45,558 nucleotides of DNA from SG-bin9 sp049323835 (GTDB lineage Bacteria; Pseudomonadota; Alphaproteobacteria; Rhizobiales; Xanthobacteraceae), in NCBI GenBank assembly GCA_049323835.1, contig JBMOOJ010000135.1, positions 1 through 45,558 on the forward strand. Reading direction: 5' to 3'. The notes under the pieces are model-generated. The model had not been told where the DNA came from. It worked only from the letters and a program-made list of their open reading frames with translations, and did no database searches. This document shows, piece after piece, positions 40,121-45,558 of this stretch; the first letter of the stretch is position 1, and each line of letters begins with the position of its first letter. The translations under genes were made by a program, and so were the position numbers.

Positions 40121-40156
40121 TTGCTCATATCATGAAATATGAGCAAATACTCATAT
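40121..40156. promoter_or_regulatory. Triple half-site operator between TetR and amidohydrolase genes
   Basis: Three half-sites CTCATAT (40124-40130), ATATGAG (40137-40143) and CTCATAT (40150-40156) lie 13 bp apart, forming two overlapping inverted repeats. The first is extended to TTGCTCATAT / ATATGAGCAA. The array is 31 bp from the amidohydrolase start and 16 bp from the TetR start, where it would overlap both promoters. Confidence 0.7.
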
Positions 40157-40172
40157 TGTCAACCGGACCAGG

Positions 40173-40811
40173 ATGCCGTCACCACCGCGCAAACGTCCTA
40201 GCCAGCAGCGGAGCCGCGAGAGGGTCGACCTGATCCTGCGGGCCGCAGGCGAGTTGCTGGTCGAAAGCGGACTGGAGAGCCTGTCCACGAATGCCATCGC
40301 CGCGCGCGCAGGCATTCCCATCGGATCGCTGTATCAATTCTTCGGCGACAAGGATGAGATCATCAGCGAGCTTGTGCAGCGCGCGAGCGACGATATCGAC
40401 GCGTTTGCCACGCGCGACCTGCAATCGGACGATCTGCGCGCGAATCCTGCCAGCTTCGTCAAAACGCTGGTGACAGGGATCGGCCGGATTCAGAAGCAAT
40501 ATGCGGGTTTTGTGTGCCTGTTCGCGCCGAGCGGCACGCGCGACAGCCTTTCCGTGGCGGACCGTCTGAAACAGGTGATCGTCGACCGGCTCGAGGCCGT
40601 GTTCGCGGAAGCGCTGCCGCAGTTGCCGCAAGACGAGCGCGGCCGCATCATCAATGTCTGGATCGATATCACGCGCGGCATGATCGGTTCCCTCGACGCA
40701 AGCCCCGAGAGCCGCGTCACGCTCGCCGCCGAACTGCCTGTGGTGCTGCACGCCTATCTGCAGGCCAAGCTCGCCGCCCACGGAAGGGCCGTCACCAGCC
40801 CGCCGCGTTAA
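40173..40811 (+). CDS. TetR-family transcriptional regulator
   Basis: A 212-residue TetR-type repressor. The N-terminal DNA-binding domain has the classic pattern RVDLILRAAGELLVESGLESLSTNAIAARAGIPIGSLYQFFGDKDEII (about residues 17-64). The remaining helical C-terminal domain is variable and binds an unknown ligand. Upstream lies a three-part TetR-type operator, so autoregulation and control of the divergent amidohydrolase gene are likely. The first ten residues (MPSPPRKRPSQQRSRER) are basic and proline rich. Confidence 0.93.
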   Translation: MPSPPRKRPSQQRSRERVDLILRAAGELLVESGLESLSTNAIAARAGIPIGSLYQFFGDKDEIISELVQRASDDIDAFATRDLQSDDLRANPASFVKTLVTGIGRIQKQYAGFVCLFAPSGTRDSLSVADRLKQVIVDRLEAVFAEALPQLPQDERGRIINVWIDITRGMIGSLDASPESRVTLAAELPVVLHAYLQAKLAAHGRAVTSPPR

Positions 40812-40951
40812 CGACGTTTCGCTTCGGAGCCTGTCCGCAAGCTGTGGCAGGAATTGAATTATCCCTTGTTTCTGCCATGTTCCGGCCGGAAGCAGGGACC
40901 GGGACACCTTTGCCGGCGACGGCAGGGGCGGCAAGCGCTCAAGGGGAATTT

Positions 40952-41719
40952 ATGGCGAAGCCAGCAGTAATCGTGGTCGGCGCGGACAAGGGCGGCGTCG
41001 GCAAGACCACCGTGTCACGGACCGTTCTCGACTATTTCAGCGCCAACAATGTGCCGATCCGTGCGTTCGACACCGAGTCCCCGCGCGGCACCCTGAAGCG
41101 CTTCCATCCGGACATCACCGAGATCGTCGACATGACGACGACCTCCGACCAGATGAAGATTTTCGACACGCTCAGCACTGCCGATGCCTCGGTCACCGTG
41201 ATCGACGTGCGCGCAGGCCTGTTGTCCCCCGCCCTCGCCTCGCTCCGCGATATCGGCTTCCTCGATGCCGCGCGCCAGGGCCAGATCACGTTCGCCGTGT
41301 TCCACATCCTGGGGCCGTCGATCGCCTCGCTCGACGAAATCGCCGAGACTGCCGGCTTCATGACCGGCGCGAAGTACTTCCTGGTGAAGAACTTCATCAA
41401 CAACACCAGCTTCTTCGAGTGGGATCAGGCGACCTACAACACCTATTTCCACCGCATCAAGGACGCGACCGAGATCACCATCCCGAAGCTCAACGAAATG
41501 GCCTTCGAGCAGGTCGAAGTCGCCTCGGTGCCGTTCCTCAAGTTCGTGGCCAACAAGGGCCAGCACGACGAGCCGGCCAACAACTCTTTCGTGCTGCGCG
41601 GCTATGTCCGCCACTGGCTGGCGAACGTCTGGAGCGAATTCGACCGGATCAAGCTGACCGACATCGTCGGCTCGAAGGACGCGCGCGCCAGCAACAAGCT
41701 GACCGGCGGCGAGAAATAA
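40952..41719 (+). CDS. ParA/MinD-like ATPase, first of a tandem pair
   Basis: A 255-residue P-loop protein with the deviant Walker A ADKGGVGKTT (Lys13 signature lysine, Lys18), a Walker B-like hydrophobic-Asp segment (ASVTVIDVRAG, Asp87 region), and an FHPDITE motif at 51-57. These are features of the SIMIBI class (ParA/MinD/ArsA) that uses ATP-driven dimerisation. Gene spacing to the TetR gene is 140 bp. The second gene of the pair follows 59 bp later and encodes a clear paralogue. The partner (cargo) is unknown; no ParB or parS is recognised nearby. AAGGGG lies about seven bases before the ATG at 40952. Confidence 0.8.
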   Translation: MAKPAVIVVGADKGGVGKTTVSRTVLDYFSANNVPIRAFDTESPRGTLKRFHPDITEIVDMTTTSDQMKIFDTLSTADASVTVIDVRAGLLSPALASLRDIGFLDAARQGQITFAVFHILGPSIASLDEIAETAGFMTGAKYFLVKNFINNTSFFEWDQATYNTYFHRIKDATEITIPKLNEMAFEQVEVASVPFLKFVANKGQHDEPANNSFVLRGYVRHWLANVWSEFDRIKLTDIVGSKDARASNKLTGGEK

Positions 41720-41778
41720 GCTCGCTCCATGCGCCGGCATCGCGTCCGCAAATACTGCGGACAGGCTAGAATGGTCTG

Positions 41779-42447
41779 ATGCGCCGCACGCCCGTCTACA
41801 TCATCTGTTCGCCCCGCCCGCAGGTCGGCAAGACGCTGGTCGCACGGCTGCTGTGCGAGTTCCTGATCGCACATCGCGGCATCGTTGCGGCCTACGACAT
41901 GAGCATCAACGAGCCGTCGCTGATCGACTTCCATCCCCGCATCACGGAAACCGCGTCGATCGACGACACGTTCGGGCAGATGGAGCTGATGGACAAGCTG
42001 ATCTACAACGACAACCTCGCCAAAGTGATCGACCTCGGATTCCATGCCTACGATGGCTTCTTCAAGATGTGCGCGGAAATCGGCTTCGTGAAGGAGGCCG
42101 AGCGGCGCGGCGTCGATCCGATCATCCTGTTCGTCGCCGACATCGACCGGACATCCGTGCGCACGTTTGACGATCTGCGTGCGCGCTATCCGATGACCGC
42201 GATCATCGCCGTCGAGAACGAACACACACTGCGCGGCGACCTGCCTGCGACATTCCGCAGCGTGCGCCGGATGCGCATCGCGGCGCTGCAACCGTTCCTG
42301 AAGAGCTACATCAGCCGGCAGAGCTTCTCGTTCACCGAATTCCTACGATCGCCGCAGAACAGGTCGTCCGAGCTTTACGACTGGATCCGCGACAGCTACA
42401 TGCAGTTCCGCGAACTCGAGACCAATCTCGACGCGCACCGGCCTTAG
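41779..42447 (+). CDS. ParA-like P-loop protein with altered Walker A, second of a tandem pair
   Basis: A 222-residue paralogue of the upstream ATPase: residues 1-80 align without gaps. Its Walker A is SPRPQVGKTL: the core GKT is kept (Gly17, Lys18, Thr19), but the signature lysine at 13 is Arg and the two Gly are Pro-Gln. The FHPRITE motif is conserved at 51-57, as are Gln67-Met68, Asp40 and Asp72. It might bind nucleotide but hydrolyse it poorly, or act as a non-catalytic partner of the first protein. Further on it has VDPIILFVADIDRTS and a C-terminal helical part. No family name is known to me. Confidence 0.72.
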   Translation: MRRTPVYIICSPRPQVGKTLVARLLCEFLIAHRGIVAAYDMSINEPSLIDFHPRITETASIDDTFGQMELMDKLIYNDNLAKVIDLGFHAYDGFFKMCAEIGFVKEAERRGVDPIILFVADIDRTSVRTFDDLRARYPMTAIIAVENEHTLRGDLPATFRSVRRMRIAALQPFLKSYISRQSFSFTEFLRSPQNRSSELYDWIRDSYMQFRELETNLDAHRP

Positions 42448-42454
42448 ACCGACT

Positions 42455-42550
42455 TGTCCCGGACGCGATGCAGCGTCCTTACGGTGCATCGCAGAGCCGG
42501 GACCGTTACAGATGCTGTGGGTGGTATGGCCCCGGCTCAAGGCGGGGGCA
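42455..42550. repeat. Dispersed palindromic repeat, family 2 (partial copy)
   Basis: GTCCCGGACGCGATGCAGCG ... TGCATCGCAGAGCCGGGACC as at 5740, followed by a different right half (ATGGCCCCGGCTC). It separates the P-loop gene pair from the convergent apt gene. Confidence 0.65.
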
Positions 42551-42556
42551 AAAGAC

Positions 42557-43096
42557 TCAGTGCCCGCCGAATGAAATCAGCGTCCGCACCGGCACGCCGA
42601 GGGCGCGGATCTTGTCGGCGCCGCCGAGATCCGGCAGATCAATAACGAAGCATGCGGCCAGAACGTCTGCACCGATCTGGCGCATCAGCTTCACCGCACC
42701 CTCAGCCGTGCCGCCGGTCGCGATCAGATCGTCGACCAGAATGACGCGCTCGCCCGGCTGGATCGCGTCCGCATGCATTTCCATCTCATCGATGCCGTAC
42801 TCCAGTGAATAGGCGATGCGCACCGTCGTGTGCGGCAGCTTGCCCTTCTTGCGGATCGGCACGAACCCGGCTGACACCTGATGCGCGACCGCGCCGCCGA
42901 GGATGAAGCCGCGCGCTTCCATGCCGGCGACCTTGTCGATCTTCGAGCCGGCCCACGGCTGCACCATCTCGTCCACCGCGCGGCGGAAGGCGCGCGCGTT
43001 GCCGAGCAAGGTGGTGATGTCGCGGAACATGATCCCGGGCTTGGGATAATCCGGGATGCTGCGGATGGCGGCGTGCAGTTCGCTTTCAAGGCTCAT
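42557..43096 (-). CDS. apt: Adenine phosphoribosyltransferase
   Basis: Purine salvage enzyme that converts adenine and PRPP to AMP. The 179-residue protein has the PRPP-binding motif VILVDDLIATGGTAEGAV (about residues 119-136) and the N-terminal AAIRSIPDYPKPGIMFRDITTLL, typical of Apt. Length matches the family. It is 42 bp downstream of trpEG on the same strand, so some transcription may read through from the trp promoter. Confidence 0.96.
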   Translation of the reverse strand: MSLESELHAAIRSIPDYPKPGIMFRDITTLLGNARAFRRAVDEMVQPWAGSKIDKVAGMEARGFILGGAVAHQVSAGFVPIRKKGKLPHTTVRIAYSLEYGIDEMEMHADAIQPGERVILVDDLIATGGTAEGAVKLMRQIGADVLAACFVIDLPDLGGADKIRALGVPVRTLISFGGH

Positions 43097-43138
43097 GGAT
43101 ATCTCGCGTGATGCTCAATCGGTTATCGGCAGTATTTG

Positions 43139-45304
43139 TCAGGTATTGCGGCGCTCGCCCATCCGGAATGCGTTCTCGACGATGCGCAGGCCGACCTCGC
43201 CGCCCAGCGACATCAGCGACTCCGGATGGAATTGCACGCCGCCGACCGGCAGGGTCTTGTGCTCGATCGCCATAGCGACACCGTCCTCGGTCGTTGCCGT
43301 GACCTGAAGCACATCCGGCATGCTGTCGCGCTCGACGTAGAGCGAATGATAGCGGCCGATCGTCACCTCGCTCGGGAGGTTGTGCATCAGCGTGCCGCCG
43401 CGCACCTGGACCCGCGACGGACGGCCGTGCGCCGGCTGGGTGAGCTGGCCAAGCTGGCCGCCGAAATACTCGCCGATCGCCTGCACGCCGAGGCAGACGC
43501 CGAACACCGGCATTTTCTTCTCAAGCGCGGCATCGAGCGTCTTCGAGATAGCAAAGTCTTCCGGCCGTCCCGGACCGGGCGACAGCACCAGCAGATCGTA
43601 GGAATTCCTGGCGATCATATCGAGCGCGTGCGTATGGCGCGTCACGCTGACACTGGCGCCAACCTGACGGAAATAATCCGCCAGCATGTGCACGAATGAA
43701 TCCTCGTGATCGATCAGCAGCACCTTCTTGCCGGAACCAGTCGCGTCCGGCTGGATGCTGGACAATGGCTTCGGCGGGTCACCACGCAGCGCCTGAAACA
43801 GCGCCGCCGCTTTGATCTGACATTCGCGGTCTTCCGCAGCCGGGTCCGAGTCGAACAGACACGTTGCGCCCACGCGCACTTCGGCAAGGCCGTCCTTCAT
43901 CCGGATGGTGCGCAGCGTCAGGCCGGTATTGATGCTGCCGTCGAAGCCGACGAGCCCGAACGCGCCCGCGTACCAGCGGCGCGGCGAACGCTCGTGGTCT
44001 TCGACGAACTGCATCGCCCAAAGCTTCGGCGCGCCGGTGACGGTGACAGCCCATGCGTGCGTGAGAAACGCATCGAGCGAGTCGAAGCCCGGCCGCAGCA
44101 TGCCCTCGACATGGTCGACGGTGTGGAACAGCTTCGAGTACGTCTCGATCTGCCGCCGCGCCAGAACCTTGATCGAACCGGGCACACAGACGCGCGCCTT
44201 GTCATTGCGATCGACGTCGGTACACATGTTGAGCTCGAACTCGTCCTTCTCGGAGTTCAGCAACTCGCGGATCTGCTCGGCGTCGCTGATCGCGTCGGTG
44301 CCGCGCGCGATGGTGCCGGAAATCGGGCACGTCTCGACGCGCCGTCCGTCGCTGCGCACGAACATCTCGGGCGACGCCGAAACGAGAAATTCGCCATCGC
44401 CGAGATTGAGCAGACCGCCATAGGGCGAGGGATTGATCTTGCAGAGGCGCTGAAACACTTCCGCCGGCGAACGGCCGCACGGCTCGGCGAACAACTGCCC
44501 CGGCACAGCTTCGAACAGATCGCCGCGCGCGAAAGCCTCGCGCGCCTTCTGCACTGTCGCCTGATAGACGCCCGGGCCGTGATCGGAGAAGCCCTGACGC
44601 GGCGTTTTCGCATATGCGCTCTCGGGCGTGCCGCGATCAAGGCCATTGGTCGTCTCGTTCTTCCAGGCGAAGTCGTAGCTCATGATCACGCCACGGCCGG
44701 TGGCGCGGTCGTAGGCGAGAAGCTGGTCGGGAATGTAGAGCACGATGTCGCGCTGGTCGGCTTCGCGCGCGCGCTTCTGCACGAGGTCCTCGACCTGGAA
44801 CACGAGGTCGTAGCCGAACGCGCCGTAGAGGCCGAGCAAGGAATCTTCCTTGCACGACAGGCGCGCGATTATCTCGCGGATCAGCGACATGATGCTGGCC
44901 CGGCGGGTCCGCTGATCCTCCTCGACCGGAGCCTCGCCGCGCAGGATGTGGCCGGTCAGCCTGGTCGCGGTCTTTGCGATGATCACCGCACAGGGCTCGG
45001 CCAGCGTATCGGCGAGGAACGCGATCAGCACCTTGCCGCGCGCGTTCAGCGCTTCGATGAAGAAGTTCGTGCCGGTCGACTCGAACCGCAGCGGCGGATC
45101 GGCGAAGCCGAAATCGAAGCTCTCGTAACGGCCCGGGACCGTCGTGCCCGAGGACAGCACCACGCCGCGGCGGCGATCGAGAAGATCGATCAGCGCGTCC
45201 AGCCGCTCGCCGCCGGTGAACGCCTCGACCGTGCGCGTGATGGCAAGGCCGCCCGCGGTCTGAAATGCGGTGTGCGGGGGTAACGAAAATATCGCTCTGT
45301 TCAT
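43139..45304 (-). CDS. trpE(G): Fused anthranilate synthase TrpE-TrpG
   Basis: A 721-residue fusion of both anthranilate synthase subunits, first enzyme of tryptophan synthesis (chorismate + glutamine to anthranilate). Residues 1 to about 520 are the TrpE part with the conserved CPISGTIARGTD and TVTGAPKLWAMQFVEDHE motifs. From about 525 on is the TrpG glutaminase domain with the catalytic Cys604 (FGVCLGVQAIGEYFGG), and His693/Glu695 (GVQFHPES). The fused form is typical of rhizobial relatives. GAGG lies six bases before the ATG at 45304. Upstream lie a Trp-rich leader peptide and an attenuator hairpin. Confidence 0.97.
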   Translation of the reverse strand: MNRAIFSLPPHTAFQTAGGLAITRTVEAFTGGERLDALIDLLDRRRGVVLSSGTTVPGRYESFDFGFADPPLRFESTGTNFFIEALNARGKVLIAFLADTLAEPCAVIIAKTATRLTGHILRGEAPVEEDQRTRRASIMSLIREIIARLSCKEDSLLGLYGAFGYDLVFQVEDLVQKRAREADQRDIVLYIPDQLLAYDRATGRGVIMSYDFAWKNETTNGLDRGTPESAYAKTPRQGFSDHGPGVYQATVQKAREAFARGDLFEAVPGQLFAEPCGRSPAEVFQRLCKINPSPYGGLLNLGDGEFLVSASPEMFVRSDGRRVETCPISGTIARGTDAISDAEQIRELLNSEKDEFELNMCTDVDRNDKARVCVPGSIKVLARRQIETYSKLFHTVDHVEGMLRPGFDSLDAFLTHAWAVTVTGAPKLWAMQFVEDHERSPRRWYAGAFGLVGFDGSINTGLTLRTIRMKDGLAEVRVGATCLFDSDPAAEDRECQIKAAALFQALRGDPPKPLSSIQPDATGSGKKVLLIDHEDSFVHMLADYFRQVGASVSVTRHTHALDMIARNSYDLLVLSPGPGRPEDFAISKTLDAALEKKMPVFGVCLGVQAIGEYFGGQLGQLTQPAHGRPSRVQVRGGTLMHNLPSEVTIGRYHSLYVERDSMPDVLQVTATTEDGVAMAIEHKTLPVGGVQFHPESLMSLGGEVGLRIVENAFRMGERRNT

Positions 45305-45348
45305 TGCATCCTCGCGGGAGGGGTTATCACGCAGGGCAAACGAACAGA

Positions 45349-45380
45349 AGGCCGTCGTCGCTTGCTTGCGCGGACGGCCT
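45349..45380 (-). terminator. trp attenuator hairpin
   Basis: Perfect 8-bp stem AGGCCGTC / GACGGCCT with a 16-base loop, followed on the transcript strand by TCTGTTCGTTT, a U-rich end. It lies between the leader peptide and trpEG. The preceding transcript can alternatively fold CCACC (after the Trp codons) with GGTGG, allowing Trp-dependent choice between pause and antitermination. Confidence 0.7.
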
Positions 45381-45420
45381 GACTGACGATTGAATTTTCA
45401 GCAAATCGCACCGGCCACCC

Positions 45421-45468
45421 TTAGGAGGTGGGCCACCAGAGACGGGATTGGCGGGCGACGGTGTTCAT
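45421..45468 (-). CDS. trpL: trp operon leader peptide with tandem Trp codons
   Basis: A 15-residue frame, MNTVARQSRLWWPTS, with two adjacent Trp codons near its end, directly upstream of the attenuator hairpin and the fused trpEG gene. Ribosome stalling at these codons when Trp is scarce would favour the alternative RNA fold and transcription of trpEG. The ATG is only eight bases from the -10 element, so the message is probably leaderless, as described for trpL of Sinorhizobium. The stop codon lies in the loop of the leader hairpin. Confidence 0.8.
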   Translation of the reverse strand: MNTVARQSRLWWPTS

Positions 45469-45476
45469 GGGGCGGC

Positions 45477-45505
45477 AATCCATCATCGCCGGAGGCCGGA
45501 GTCAA
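45477..45505 (-). promoter_or_regulatory. Putative trp promoter
   Basis: On the minus strand TTGACT (45500-45505) and TGGATT (45477-45482) are separated by 17 bp; the -35 element is a strong match, the -10 a weak one. The predicted transcript start is at or next to the A of the leader-peptide ATG (45468). Confidence 0.5.
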
Positions 45506-45520
45506 GATGAGCCCTCAAAA

Positions 45521-45544
45521 CCCTCTCCCCCTTGCGGGAGAGGG
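45521..45544. repeat. CTCTCCC-type dispersed hairpin (third family)
   Basis: CCCTCTCCC (45521-45529) and GGGAGAGGG (45536-45544) form a perfect 9-bp stem with a 6-base loop. Degenerate copies are seen at about 15567-15588 and 15732-15757. Confidence 0.6.
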
Positions 45545-45558
45545 TGACGAGACAACGC

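Overview
The window is a chromosomal, mostly housekeeping segment of a GC-rich alphaproteobacterium. Its gene content and protein sequences point to the Bradyrhizobium/Rhodopseudomonas/Afipia group (Nitrobacteraceae): a fused TrpE-TrpG with a short Trp-Trp leader peptide, a CcrM-type GANTC methylase, DUF3551 proteins, a uracil-DNA glycosylase lacking part of the usual Fe-S ligand set, and many dispersed palindromic intergenic repeats. This assignment is inference from recognition, not from a database search. I see no rRNA, tRNA, CRISPR array, prophage or intact insertion sequence.

Layout. 1-5.7 kb: glyS (partial) and glyQ, tiny membrane ORFs, an SppA-type S49 peptidase, a tRNA1(Val)-type methyltransferase with a DUF2007 gene, then a divergent octaprenyl diphosphate synthase. 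5.9-12.5 kb: ispE, a secreted TPR protein and ETF-ubiquinone oxidoreductase on the minus strand; a uracil-DNA glycosylase and a glutathione transferase on the plus strand. 12.6-17 kb: a GT39-like membrane glycosyltransferase, RNase HII, a GNAT acetyltransferase and a SplB-like radical SAM protein whose promoter carries an alphaproteobacterial LexA-type box. 17-23 kb: three tandem small secreted four-cysteine DUF3551 proteins, a GT2-like protein, a MarR-GNAT fusion, MoaB, a YpfJ-type metallopeptidase and CcrM. 23-28 kb: accessory catabolism/regulation genes (SnoaL-like protein, two LysR regulators, FAD monooxygenase, SDR). 28-35 kb: mutY, a DUF721/DciA-like gene, a DsbA-type oxidoreductase, smc and an Rsm22-type methyltransferase. 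35-45.5 kb: a class III nucleotide cyclase, the LemA/M48 peptidase pair, an amidohydrolase divergent from a TetR regulator, two tandem ParA-like P-loop proteins, apt and trpEG with its attenuator.

Many intergenic gaps carry one of at least three families of dispersed palindromic repeats; ten well-delimited copies of the two larger families are listed. They explain several misleading N-terminal extensions of open frames.

Most promising observations: (1) the radical SAM gene combines a GTTC-N7-GTTC LexA-type box over its putative promoter with a C-terminal QLALF peptide resembling a beta-clamp binding motif, suggesting an SOS-controlled DNA repair enzyme; (2) two tandem paralogous ParA-like ATPases, gap-free alignable over 80 residues, where the second has lost the signature lysine of the deviant Walker A; (3) a triple half-site operator between the TetR and amidohydrolase genes; (4) an apparently leaderless trpL attenuator; (5) three tandem DUF3551 proteins with identical cysteine spacing.
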